Positions 34,463 through 42,483 of a DNA stretch of 64,000 nt are shown in pieces. Source of the DNA: Nitrospirota bacterium (lineage in GTDB: Bacteria > Nitrospirota > Nitrospiria > Nitrospirales > Nitrospiraceae). A program made the translations under genes and the position numbers. The stretch is taken from contig JACRLR010000016.1 in the NCBI GenBank assembly GCA_016219645.1, positions 186,001-250,000 on the forward strand, in the 5' to 3' direction. Position 1 is the stretch's first letter. Each line of letters begins with the position of its first letter. The notes below the pieces were generated by a model. The model saw only the letters and a program-made list of their open reading frames with translations. It had not been told where the DNA came from and ran no database searches.

Positions 34463-34900
34463 TTAGCCAACGAGGTCGGGGGTGAGGCGATTCAAAGGCT
34501 TAATCGAGAGGGCTTTGATTTCGTTATAGATAATCACGCGTCCTGACTGACGATGGTGTGAGAAGACTCCTTCCACAATCACTTGATCTCCCTCCCGGAC
34601 GTCGACCTGACCGAGGCTGATGACTTTCAGGGTGCCGGCTTGGCTCTTCAAGAGAAACCCATAGGCCGGTTGGCCTTCCCGATTCGTTGCGAGTTGTATG
34701 TTGGTCACCTGGCCGGTCACCATCACTTCTTGTCGGTCGTACTGCTCGGGATGGGAGAGGATCTCGGTGATTTCCTGAAGGCCGGATGCGTCAACAGGCA
34801 ATGGTACAGAGATGAAGGCGAGTAAGGGGATTAAAAGAATAAGGGCGCGAGCGATTCGGTAATGCTGAAGCGATGGCTGGATGCTCGACAGTTTGGCCAT
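34463..34900 (-). CDS. Exported OB-fold protein
   Basis: 145 residues with a signal peptide (ARALILLIPLLAFISVPLPVDA). The remainder (EVMVTGQVTNIQLATNREG, YGFLLKSQAGTLKVISLG, DQVIVEGVFS) is a single OB-fold of the type seen in periplasmic nucleic-acid/oligosaccharide-binding-like proteins. Ligand unknown. Stand-alone leftward gene. Confidence 0.7.
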   Translation of the reverse strand: MAKLSSIQPSLQHYRIARALILLIPLLAFISVPLPVDASGLQEITEILSHPEQYDRQEVMVTGQVTNIQLATNREGQPAYGFLLKSQAGTLKVISLGQVDVREGDQVIVEGVFSHHRQSGRVIIYNEIKALSIKPLNRLTPDLVG

Positions 34901-34934
34901 GATGTGGAAGTATTATACCTCAATCTGTTGAACT

Positions 34935-35042
34935 GTCGAATGGTAAGTGATGAATTTTGAGTGTTGAATGTTCTGAGAACATCGAATCGAATCCGATTCC
35001 GATTCCGACAATTACACATTCATCATTCAACATTCCAAATGC
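34935..35042. repeat. Heptamer inverted repeat with GATTC core
   Basis: TGAATTTTGAGTGTTGAATG on the left faces CATTCATCATTCAACATTCC on the right, with GAATCGAATCCGATTCC between them. The centre resembles a single copy of the palindrome used in the sigma54 modules, but no -24/-12 promoter is seen at the usual distance. Confidence 0.5.
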
Positions 35043-35058
35043 CGCTTTACGAAGAACG

Positions 35059-36249
35059 CTACCACTTATCGGACGATCTTCCACTCGCATCTTCTCCCCT
35101 GAGACTGTTGAGGATCTGAGCCTGCATTTCAGTCAATTCTTTCGGCGGAGGTTCGGCGGAGTCTGCCGGTGCGCCTATTTCCAGCTTGGGTTTAGCCGCG
35201 GTCCTCTTGAGTAGTTCTTCATCGATGGCCTCAGGCGAAAGATCCATGTCGTTGAGAATGGTGGTGAGCCGCTGTAGCCCGAACAACGTTCTCGTGATCT
35301 CTGAAAGCATGGCATTGGAGCTGGCTCCGAGGATGAGCGAGGTCAAGAATTTGACTTCGACCTCTTCAGGAAGATTCCCCAAGACAAGCGCCGTCAATTT
35401 ATCGATCAGTGCGGACTCGGTTTTTTCCAACCCGTCGTACGTTGCGAGCGAACGTTCGATGGGCTGCGCCGCAAGTGCGGAGAACGTGTCTTTCCATAAG
35501 TCCAATGGCGCCGTTGCCGTCGCTGCAGCGCCGCTCTGTATGGTGGCCTGGAGGTTATGGAGATATTGCGTCAGGTACTTCACTTTGCGGGCGGCGAGGC
35601 TGCCGGCTGGAATGCCCCAGATATGTCCGATTTCGTGATCCTGTAGGGGTGTGGAAATCGCGGTGTGCCGCTCCCGTTCCGCCAGGTCGAGTCGTTTGCG
35701 ATATTTTTCAGCCATGCGGAGTTGGGTCTGGAATTCGATGCTGAGCCGTTGCAGTTGATAGTCCTCCGCCGTGAGATCACCGGCATCCCAGCTCTGTTCC
35801 AACCGGAGAATTGCCGGCTTGGGCAGCACGGTTCTGGCGGAGGCGCGCAAGGCGTCAAGTCTGTCGGCGGAGAGGGAGAATCGCTCGGCGAGGATAATAT
35901 GGGCTCGGTTTGCGAAGGCCTCCCGGAGACCCGCGAGCCTCCGCAGACTGTCGCACTGCAACCAGGTCCGTTCCCGCTTGAGCCGCATCTGTCGGCGGTA
36001 CTGGTCCCGCCGGTCTGTGACAACCTTGATCGCTTCTTTGGTCGGCGTGCTGTTGGTGGGCTTCGTGCCGGCGACGCAACGGGGATCAGGTTGATCAGCC
36101 ACGATGTAGAGGATGTCCTCGTCTGTGACGTCTAAGTATTGGAGTAGTAACAGTCGAAGCATGATCCGCCCTTGTACGGGCAAGGCATCGATGACGGATC
36201 GGATCATCTCAACAGTGAGGAGTGAGGGTGGTGAGGCGATGGGAGCCAT
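35059..36249 (-). CDS. Conserved-looking cytosolic protein of unknown function
   Basis: 396 residues, no signal peptide or membrane segment, largely helical with many charged residues (RQMRLKRERTWLQCDSLRRL, RMAEKYRKRLDLAERERH). The N-terminus (SVIDALPVQGRIMLRLLLLQYLDV) faintly resembles a sigma-factor-like start but no sigma region can be defended. I do not recognise a family. Start ATG lies shortly after a nonamer arm without a clear ribosome site. Confidence 0.75.
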   Translation of the reverse strand: MAPIASPPSLLTVEMIRSVIDALPVQGRIMLRLLLLQYLDVTDEDILYIVADQPDPRCVAGTKPTNSTPTKEAIKVVTDRRDQYRRQMRLKRERTWLQCDSLRRLAGLREAFANRAHIILAERFSLSADRLDALRASARTVLPKPAILRLEQSWDAGDLTAEDYQLQRLSIEFQTQLRMAEKYRKRLDLAERERHTAISTPLQDHEIGHIWGIPAGSLAARKVKYLTQYLHNLQATIQSGAAATATAPLDLWKDTFSALAAQPIERSLATYDGLEKTESALIDKLTALVLGNLPEEVEVKFLTSLILGASSNAMLSEITRTLFGLQRLTTILNDMDLSPEAIDEELLKRTAAKPKLEIGAPADSAEPPPKELTEMQAQILNSLRGEDASGRSSDKW

Positions 36250-36256
36250 GGAGTCG

Positions 36257-36363
36257 ATCTCGTTGATTTAGTTTGTTTGGTTCATCTGGTTGCTTTGGTT
36301 TGTCTGATGTCTTTCGTTCTTCGAACCAAACCAACTAAACAAACCAGATCAACCAAATAAACC
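36257..36363. repeat. Nonamer inverted-repeat hairpin
   Basis: GTTTGTTTG/GTTCATCTG units, loop TCGTTCTTCGAACC, complementary CCAACTAAA/CCAGATCAA units between two leftward genes. Confidence 0.85.
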
Positions 36364-36370
36364 GGTTTTG

Positions 36371-36583
36371 TTACGCCGTGCCGGAATGGTGCGATTCCAG
36401 ATAGAGTGCGACGTATTCACGAACTTCTTGGACCGTTCCGCTGACGAACAGGTCCCGTGGAATTTCAACTCGCGTGAGCTTGGCCGGATCTACCCCCCGC
36501 TCAATCGCATAGTCCTCATCGATGTATAGGCTCACGGACCCGTCGGGAAAGCGGATTGCGTAGACCGCGTTGTTGTCAGCCAT
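36371..36583 (-). CDS. Small acidic protein of unknown function
   Basis: 70 residues (MADNNAVYAIRFPDGSVS..., IDEDYAIERGVD, EVREYVALYLESHH). Compact alpha/beta appearance, no membrane segment. No family recognised. Flanked on both sides by nonamer hairpins, so it is transcriptionally isolated. Confidence 0.6.
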   Translation of the reverse strand: MADNNAVYAIRFPDGSVSLYIDEDYAIERGVDPAKLTRVEIPRDLFVSGTVQEVREYVALYLESHHSGTA

Positions 36584-36592
36584 TCGCAGGGT

Positions 36593-36672
36593 TCTTTGGT
36601 TGATCTGGTTTGTTTGGTTTATTTGGTTGGATCAGACAGGCCAGAGGAACCAAACAAACCAGATCAACCAGT
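36593..36672. repeat. Nonamer inverted-repeat hairpin
   Basis: GTTGATCTG/GTTTGTTTG units, loop TTGGATCAGACAGGCC, complementary CCAAACAAA/CCAGATCAA units upstream of the 70-residue gene. Confidence 0.85.
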
Positions 36673-36757
36673 ATCATACGGGGGAATTGGCTGTCAAAGC
36701 GAGGAATCAGCCGCTGAGCGGAGCAGTGAAACACGAAGCATGGATCAGCGGCCATCT

Positions 36758-36850
36758 GTGGTCTATCTGGTTTGTTAGGTTTTCTCGTTAGTTGGTTTAA
36801 CTAGACCAACTAAATGAACCAAACAAACCAGCTCATCCAAAATAAACCAG
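36758..36850. repeat. Nonamer inverted-repeat hairpin
   Basis: GTCTATCTG/GTTTGTTAG units, loop GTTTAACTAGACC, complementary CCAAACAAA/CCAGCTCAT units ending at the Cld-like stop codon. Confidence 0.85.
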
Positions 36851-36851
36851 A

Positions 36852-37334
36852 TCAGCCGCCGAGCGTGTCGAGCGTTTCCTTGAGGCTCTTGCGAATGCAG
36901 GTGAAGATCGGCGTATCGCGCAACGTATAGCGTGAGCCCTCGGTTTCGCGCAGCGCCATCACGAGATCCAGGAAATCTTCCGGCTTATCGCTCTCAAAGG
37001 CCACGACCCATTCCTGATCATCCAACCCGAAGGAATAGCTCGTGTTCAGCTTCACCGAGGGGAAGCGATGGCCGACTTCGATATGCTCGTCCATCATGCC
37101 TTGCCGCGCTGCCTTCGTGAGCAGGAACCATTCGCGCGTCTTCAGGAACGGGTAGACGAAAATGTACTTGGCTTTTCCCGGCACGACGGTCAGACGTTTG
37201 CCCTCTTGATTTTCGTGGGTGTGATGATCCACGTAGACTGAGCGCTTGGTGATCGAGAGATACGAGTAGGGCGTGCTCTTCACATATTGACGTTTAGGGG
37301 CTTGGGGCGCTGGGGTCTGTTCAGGGGTAGCCAT
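36852..37334 (-). CDS. Chlorite-dismutase-family protein
   Basis: 160 residues. KTREWFLLTKAARQGMMDEH, FGLDDQEWVVAFESDKPEDF and TEGSRYTLRDTPIFTC match the C-terminal ferredoxin-like half of the Cld/HemQ family (heme-dependent chlorite dismutases or coproheme decarboxylases). Compared from memory with true Cld, the position of the proximal heme His just before GLDD appears to be Tyr-Ser-Phe, so heme binding or dismutase activity is uncertain. Strong GGAGGAG ribosome site and a sigma70 promoter at 37419 support an expressed gene. Cld-like proteins are frequent in Nitrospira. Confidence 0.8.
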   Translation of the reverse strand: MATPEQTPAPQAPKRQYVKSTPYSYLSITKRSVYVDHHTHENQEGKRLTVVPGKAKYIFVYPFLKTREWFLLTKAARQGMMDEHIEVGHRFPSVKLNTSYSFGLDDQEWVVAFESDKPEDFLDLVMALRETEGSRYTLRDTPIFTCIRKSLKETLDTLGG

Positions 37335-37418
37335 CGAAACTCCTCCGTAGTACTTCTTGAGAAGGGCGGCAACTGTGATTATTCGTGTATTCCTGCCGGC
37401 TCAGTAGCAGCTTGGTCT

Positions 37419-37446
37419 TCTATCATCCTGCCTTTGTTATTGTCAA
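37419..37446 (-). promoter_or_regulatory. Sigma70-type promoter of the Cld-like gene
   Basis: Read leftward: TTGACA (37441-37446), 16-bp spacer, GATAGA (37419-37424). Confidence 0.55.
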
Positions 37447-37632
37447 CCTCAGAAGACCGTCGAACCCCACCACTCCATGAACGAAACAAGACTGATGAAC
37501 CATGAAGAGGGGTCGGGCGGTTCATTGACAGGGGAAAAGTGATCTGGTACTGGCATGATCATGTGGGACGTATCGGGAATGGTGAATGGTAGATGGTAAA
37601 TGATGAATGTGCAATCGAGGGCTTCGTGAATT

Positions 37633-38235
37633 ATGCGAGCTAGACAGAGGACAATGCTACTGTGTGTGGGCGTGGTTGCGTTGAGTGGCCTTCTTGCTGT
37701 GCCGGCCCATGCCATCGACGTGCGTCCCTCCGCGGAACAGATTCAGGCGGCACTCAATCAGGGGAAAGAGGCGGCTGAAAAGCGGAGTCCTCCGGATACG
37801 TTTTACGTTCGATTCGGCGCGACTGATGAACTGCATCCCAGCGGATTTTTGGTCACGAAGCTGGGTGGGCTTTCGGTCATGGCGACGCATATGGCTCTCC
37901 GGGGGAGTCAGCCGAGCGAGGCCGAGATCATGCAAGTGCTGGGAGGCCAGACCATACTGGTCAGCACGGTCATCTTCGGAAATGTCCCGAACTTTGCGGT
38001 GGACAGTTATATGGTGTTCGACCAGGGAGGAAAAACCATCAAGCCTGTCACCGTCCGCTTCGACGGGTTTGCCGATCGCAGTGCGGCCTGGCCGGAAAGC
38101 CCAAGATTCAAGGCGAAAGTGATTGCCTCGTTCAACTATGCTGACTTCGATCCCAGCGCCAACACGACCATCACGGTCTTTCCGGCAAACGGAGGAGAGG
38201 TGAGTTTTCATGTCGATTTTTCCAAGATCCACTAA
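37633..38235 (+). CDS. Exported protein of unknown function
   Basis: 200 residues with a clean signal peptide (MLLCVGVVALSGLLAVPAHA). The mature part contains FYVRFGATDELHPSGFLVTKLGG and ends in a beta-rich region (ANTTITVFPANGGEVSFHVDF). It looks like a soluble periplasmic protein; no family recognised. Divergent from the Cld-like gene. Confidence 0.72.
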   Translation: MRARQRTMLLCVGVVALSGLLAVPAHAIDVRPSAEQIQAALNQGKEAAEKRSPPDTFYVRFGATDELHPSGFLVTKLGGLSVMATHMALRGSQPSEAEIMQVLGGQTILVSTVIFGNVPNFAVDSYMVFDQGGKTIKPVTVRFDGFADRSAAWPESPRFKAKVIASFNYADFDPSANTTITVFPANGGEVSFHVDFSKIH

Positions 38236-38242
38236 CGGATTG

Positions 38243-38367
38243 TTTTTTTTGGTTTCTTTGGTTTGTTTTGTTTATTTGGTTGGGTGAGCCGGACTAACCG
38301 GATGAACTAAATCAACCAAACAAACCAAACAAACCAAATGAACCAAATAGACCAGATGGACCAGATT
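38243..38367. repeat. Nonamer inverted-repeat hairpin running into cinA
   Basis: GTTTCTTTG/GTTTATTTG units, loop GGGTGAGCCGGACTAACCGG, about nine complementary units; the last three encode the N-terminus of CinA. Confidence 0.85.
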
Positions 38368-39639
38368 CATGCAGAAATCATCGCGATCGGCAGCGAACTG
38401 TTGATCGGGGGCCGATCCGATTCCAACTCTCTCTTTCTCGCCGACGAACTTGGCCTGCTTGGGATTGCCGTTCGATTCAAATCGGTTGTCGGTGATGACC
38501 GGCAGGATATCGTCACAGCGATTCACACAGCCGCGAAGAGAGCGCAGGTGATCGTGATGACCGGCGGACTCGGTCCCACCGTGGACGATTGCACGAGAGA
38601 AGCGGTGGCCTACGCGACCGGACATCGGCTCGGTCGTCGCAAGGAAGCGCTGGATGGGATGACGGCCAGACTTGCGCAGTGGGGGCGCACCCCAAGCACC
38701 GCACAGTTGCGCCAGGCAATGATTCCGTCCGGAGCCACCGTACTGAAGAATCCGGTCGGTTCTGCGCCGGGATTCTGTCTGACATGGAAGAGGGCGTTGA
38801 TCATCTGCTTGCCTGGCGTACCGTCGGAAATGGAAGCGATGATGCGGCAGGAAGTGTTGCCGCTGTTGCGTGCTGCACGCGAATCGTCAGGCAGGCAGCC
38901 GGGAACCGCGATCGTTCGGCAGGTGTTCCATACCTTCGGCCTGGCTGAAGCGGATATCGATGCCAAATTACAGGGGCTCATTTCGAAACGCATGCCGGTT
39001 GATCTGGGGTTGCTCGCATCGCCGATGGGTGTCCTGGTCTCACTGACGACGAAGGGAATCCCAACGGCGAAGGGGAAGAATCACGATCTGTTGGAGAAGC
39101 TGGCGAACGGTGTCCGCTCACGGCTCAACGAGTGGCTCTTTGCCGAGGGGCGTGACACGATGGAAGAGGTCGTCGGGCGGGAACTCACAACACGGGGACT
39201 CACGCTGGCGGTAGCGGAATCCTGCACCGGCGGACTGATCGGCCATCGGCTTACGCAGGTGGCTGGTTCATCTGCCTATGTGGATCGTGGCGCCGTGTGC
39301 TACAGCAATCAGGCAAAGACCGAGATGCTGGGAGTGCCTGAGGCATTGATTGCGCAATATGGAGCGGTGAGCAGGGAGGTCGCAGCGGCGATGGCCTGCG
39401 GGATGCGCGAGCGTGCCCGCGTATCGGTCGGACTCAGTGTCACAGGCATTGCCGGGCCGGGCGGCGGGACCGAGACGAAGCCGGTCGGGCTGGTCTATAT
39501 CGGGTTGGATGATGGAACCGGCAGGCCGATCACGCGGGAATTCCGGTTTCACGGCGACCGGAATGTCATCAAACACCGGTCCTCGCAAGCCGCACTGGAC
39601 CTTCTTCGCCGGTGGTTACTCGGGAAAGTTTTAGTGTGA
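38338..39639 (+). CDS. cinA: CinA family protein (NMN amidohydrolase / ADP-ribose pyrophosphatase type)
   Basis: 433 residues. N-terminal MoaB/MogA-like COG1058 domain (about 10-180: AEIIAIGSELLIGGRSDSNS, TGGLGPTVDD) and C-terminal PncC domain (about 270-425: AVAESCTGGLIGHRLT, SVTGIAGPGGGTETKPVGLVYIGL). CinA recycles nicotinamide mononucleotide to the NAD pathway. The first residues MNQIDQMDQI are encoded by nonamer units; the conserved part starts at IHAEI, so ATG 38356 is an alternative. No Shine-Dalgarno sequence. Confidence 0.94.
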   Translation: MNQIDQMDQIHAEIIAIGSELLIGGRSDSNSLFLADELGLLGIAVRFKSVVGDDRQDIVTAIHTAAKRAQVIVMTGGLGPTVDDCTREAVAYATGHRLGRRKEALDGMTARLAQWGRTPSTAQLRQAMIPSGATVLKNPVGSAPGFCLTWKRALIICLPGVPSEMEAMMRQEVLPLLRAARESSGRQPGTAIVRQVFHTFGLAEADIDAKLQGLISKRMPVDLGLLASPMGVLVSLTTKGIPTAKGKNHDLLEKLANGVRSRLNEWLFAEGRDTMEEVVGRELTTRGLTLAVAESCTGGLIGHRLTQVAGSSAYVDRGAVCYSNQAKTEMLGVPEALIAQYGAVSREVAAAMACGMRERARVSVGLSVTGIAGPGGGTETKPVGLVYIGLDDGTGRPITREFRFHGDRNVIKHRSSQAALDLLRRWLLGKVLV

Positions 39640-40280
39640 TCCGAACCTTCCTTGCTGTCGAACTCTCTCAAGAACTGCGGGCCGCTCTTGCCGCTCTCCA
39701 ACAGGAGTTGAAGCGTACTATTGAGCCGGAGATGAAGGGCGTCACGCGCATTTCGTGGGTGCAGCCCCTGTCGCTTCATCTGACTGCCAAATTCCTTGGC
39801 GACATGGATGAGCAGATGATCGATCCGCTCCGTGTTGCGCTTGAGCAGACGCTCGGCCGTCACAGCGCTGTGGATGTGCCGCTTGAACGGCTCGGCGGAT
39901 TTCCTCGTCCCCACAGCCCGCGCGTCCTGTGGGTCGGACCATCGGAAGCCTGGGAGCGGGGGACAGAGGCGGGACGAATCGCAGAGATCCATGGCACGAT
40001 CGAGCAGACCTGTGACGACTTGGGTTTTCTTCGCGAGACGAAACCCTTCAGCCCTCATCTGACCCTGGCGCGAATCAGAGTGGGAGAACGGCAGGTTGGA
40101 GTCGCGTTGGCCAGGAGCGGAGTGCTGGATCGTCCGCTTGCAATCGGAACATTGGTGATGGGATCGGTCGCACTCATGAGGAGTGAATTGAAGCCGACCG
40201 GTTCGATCTATACGAAGCTGTGGGAGGTGCGACTTTGGGGCGGCCAGGTGTCCTCCTTGCTCGCGGAACGCGCACGATAA
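39636..40280 (+). CDS. thpR: RNA 2',3'-cyclic phosphodiesterase (ThpR/LigT)
   Basis: 214 residues from a GTG start that overlaps the cinA stop codon (GTGA); an in-frame GTG at 39612 is less likely. The two HxTx signatures of the 2H phosphoesterase superfamily are visible: HLTAKFLG (near residue 48) and HLTLARIR (near 140). Opens 2',3'-cyclic phosphates on RNA ends. Coupled to cinA, an association seen in other genomes. Confidence 0.92.
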   Translation: MIRTFLAVELSQELRAALAALQQELKRTIEPEMKGVTRISWVQPLSLHLTAKFLGDMDEQMIDPLRVALEQTLGRHSAVDVPLERLGGFPRPHSPRVLWVGPSEAWERGTEAGRIAEIHGTIEQTCDDLGFLRETKPFSPHLTLARIRVGERQVGVALARSGVLDRPLAIGTLVMGSVALMRSELKPTGSIYTKLWEVRLWGGQVSSLLAERAR

Positions 40281-40286
40281 GGGGAT

Positions 40287-40382
40287 GGAAGGACACCCCT
40301 GTTGATCCTGTGCTCCCGGAACGCGCGCCCTGAGAAGGGCCTCGTTCGACGGCCGCAGGTAGACCAACAGGGGTGTCCTTCC
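40287..40382. repeat. 96-bp palindromic element after thpR
   Basis: Arms GGAAGGACACCCCTGTTG and CAACAGGGGTGTCCTTCC are perfect complements. It starts 7 bp after the thpR stop codon, terminator-like. Its right part belongs to the 204-bp direct repeat. Confidence 0.75.
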
Positions 40383-40520
40383 AAGAGAGAAAAACAGGCA
40401 AGCTTGGACAGGTCAATTCGTTAGATGGTGCTCGCCTGGGTTAATGGCACGTCTTGGCGTGCCAATGGGTGGGCGGGTGAGAAGGTCGCGCGCAATAGAG
40501 GATCGACCAGGCTACCCTTG
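40317..40520. repeat. 204-bp direct repeat, copy 1
   Basis: Nearly identical to 45523-45726 (only a handful of differences visible). It contains GAACGCGCGCCCTGAG, a CCTTCC palindrome end, and an inverted pair TGGCACG/CGTGCCA. No coding frame. Confidence 0.85.
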
Positions 40521-40635
40521 GAAGTCAAATACGGGTTGGGATAACACGCGCAGTTGGAGACCAATCGGCTCCCAGATCGGTGCCACCCGCTATTCTTGGG
40601 AGTGGAAAGGTCAAGGGGGAAGCGGCGCAGATTCT

Positions 40636-41056
40636 TTACACCCCGATCACGCGGAAGCCGCTGGCCATGGCAGCCGTGGCAAGAGCTTCGTCGTGCGTTG
40701 CCATGACAAGCTCGGCAGCGGTGTGTTCCCGCCACAACAGTGCGGTCGCAAGGTGCATGCAGCGCATCCAAGGTTCCGAGAGCGGTCGGGAGCGGCTGTG
40801 AGGCTCGAGACAACACAGGCCCCGTCAGCTCCACTATCTCCATCGCTTCGATCAATCGATAGACGGCTTCACGCCGGGCGGCCACGTCGGCGTCATCGAA
40901 CTCTTCAGCCAACCGGACGCGGTCCAGTGTGCGCAGGCATTCCACCTCGACCAGCGCGGAGGCCACACCCTGTTCAATGGATCGCCATTCCTTCAGCGCA
41001 TTGCGCTGGCCGAGAATCACGCGAAGCAAAACCGACGAATCGAGGTAGGCGATCAC
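40636..41056 (-). pseudogene. PIN-domain (VapC-like) toxin, frameshifted by a 4-bp duplication
   Basis: The start (MIAYLDSSVLLRVILGQ) carries the first PIN aspartate and pairs with the antitoxin by a 4-bp overlap. At 40754-40761 the sequence reads TGCATGCA; removing one TGCA restores the frame LDALHLATALLWREHTAAELVMATHDEALATAA ... VIGV in pieces and a natural stop at 40636. As it stands the frame shifts after LDALHA and runs on to 40421 into repeat DNA, losing the downstream acidic residues (the D of THDEALA). A sequencing error cannot be excluded. Confidence 0.8.
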
Positions 41057-41322
41057 CGCTCATCCTGTCGTTCCTCGCTCAGAAACGCGAGGATATCCTT
41101 GCGGAGGCGAAGCGGCGGAGGCAACGGCACGCGTTGGAGCTTCGGAGCAGAGACGAGAGGAGGGCGAACGGTTAAGGTCCTCCCCGTTTTTTCAATCGGC
41201 ACAAGCCGCGCAATGGGGTGGTCGCGATCCAAGATCGTCATGGATCGGCCCGCGCGAACCTTTCGGAGATGCTCGCTCAACCGGCTCTTCAGATCGGCAA
41301 TCTTGACGGTATTCATGGTCAC
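41053..41322 (-). CDS. Phd/YefM-type antitoxin (VapB-like)
   Basis: 89 residues (MNTVKIADLKSRLSEHLRKVRAGRSMTI with breaks in family register), the typical N-terminal DNA-binding part of Phd/YefM antitoxins, then a Pro/basic C-terminal toxin-binding tail. ATG 41316 is a close alternative start. Its toxin partner downstream is frameshifted, so this antitoxin may now be without a target. Confidence 0.85.
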   Translation of the reverse strand: MTMNTVKIADLKSRLSEHLRKVRAGRSMTILDRDHPIARLVPIEKTGRTLTVRPPLVSAPKLQRVPLPPPLRLRKDILAFLSEERQDER

Positions 41323-41485
41323 ATATTAGTCATGTCTGGTCATGAAAGCAAGACATGGCAAGATGCGCAACGGCACGCTTCGCTCGCTTGGGTGAAGTCC
41401 GAAGGCTAAAGGCTAAAAACTCAGAACCCAGAACTCAAAACTCAGAACTTCGCTTCCCCCATGTCCCGCGTACGTCATGCGTGCT
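41323..41485. repeat. Gap with heptamer tract (ACTCAGA type)
   Basis: Contains AAAACTCAGAACCCAGAACT-type heptamers at about 41415-41450. No gene. Confidence 0.5.
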
Positions 41486-41648
41486 AGTAGGCTGTTGAGA
41501 AAGGCTGTCCAGCAAGGCCGCAGCGTCTGAAGAAGGCTGAGGTTGAGGTCAAGGTTGAGCAAAGACCAAACTCTTTCCATCTCCGCCTTAACCTTAGCCT
41601 AAACCTCAACGTTCCGGAGAGCTGGCGGACTTTATCAGCAGCCTGCTA
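41486..41648. mobile_element. Palindromic MITE-like element, copy with heptamer interior
   Basis: Ends AGTAGGCTG... and ...CAGCCTGCT are inverted; next to them lie AAGGCTGTCCAGCAAGGCCGCAG and GCTGGCGGACTTTATCAG, as in the elements at 44831 and 56965. The interior holds GGTTGAGG/CCTCAACG heptamer arms. It touches the stop codon of the leftward MBL gene. Confidence 0.7.
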
Positions 41649-42452
41649 TATCGTGAGGGTTTGGCCTTCTTCAAGGACCTTTAAGCCGGGGATCTGTAAT
41701 TCGCGAAGCTCGCGTAGGATTTGGTCCTTGTATGGCGGCTTGAGATGGTACGCATAGACTGGTACGTGGTCGTTCTGTAGTTTCTGCCACTCGGCAGCGA
41801 AGAGTGACGGTGTGAGATGTTTGCTCTGTTTGCTCAGGGCCGCGAGCTTGTTGGGGAAGGAGGACTCGATGAACGCCGCTTTCAGCTCCGGGATGGTCCG
41901 GCCCAGGCGCCAGATTTCTTCCGTGGTATAGGTGTCGCCGCTATAGAGCAACGATGCCTGCCGGTCCTTCACGATGTATCCCACGGTGGGCACCGTATGG
42001 TTGACCTCCACCGGTGTGACTTCGAGATGACCGAGTGTCACCGTTTCACCGGGTTTGAGCACTTGTGCCTGCAAGACCGGACGGTTCCGATTCGGCAAGG
42101 CGAAAAAATCCGGATACAGTCTGCCGTTAAACACATGATCCCGTAACCCTTGGATCACCGAATCAGCCGCCGCCACGACCACCGGCTCATCGAACTCCTC
42201 TGCGAGGTTGTCGGCCAATGTCGGCAGGCTCTTGATGTGATCGAAATGGAGGTGGCTGAGGAGCACATATCGAATGTGTTGTTGCTCTACGAGAGAAAGT
42301 CTGGTTCCGATCGTGCCGGCATCCAGCAACAGGGAGCGATCAATGAGAAATCCACAAGTCTCTTGGCGTACCAGTCCGCCGGTTCCGCCGACGAGCTGAT
42401 CGGCACCGTGACACCCTAAGACTTGTATTTGCATCTGCTGACTCTGATCCAA
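41646..42452 (-). CDS. MBL-fold hydrolase, cAMP phosphodiesterase class-II-like
   Basis: 268 residues. The metal site is LLSHLHFDHIKSLP (HxHxDH), with further His in VNHTVPTVGY and Asp in LLYSGDTYTT. The GTIGTRLSL and SLPTLADNLAEEF surroundings resemble class-II 3',5'-cyclic-nucleotide phosphodiesterases (PDE1/CpdA-unrelated MBL type). If so it would degrade cAMP made by the CHASE2 cyclase at 57338. Other MBL hydrolase roles remain possible. ATG at 42434 is an alternative start. Confidence 0.8.
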   Translation of the reverse strand: MDQSQQMQIQVLGCHGADQLVGGTGGLVRQETCGFLIDRSLLLDAGTIGTRLSLVEQQHIRYVLLSHLHFDHIKSLPTLADNLAEEFDEPVVVAAADSVIQGLRDHVFNGRLYPDFFALPNRNRPVLQAQVLKPGETVTLGHLEVTPVEVNHTVPTVGYIVKDRQASLLYSGDTYTTEEIWRLGRTIPELKAAFIESSFPNKLAALSKQSKHLTPSLFAAEWQKLQNDHVPVYAYHLKPPYKDQILRELRELQIPGLKVLEEGQTLTI

Positions 42453-42483
42453 ACGAGAAACGGCTGGCTGCCGATATTCTTAC

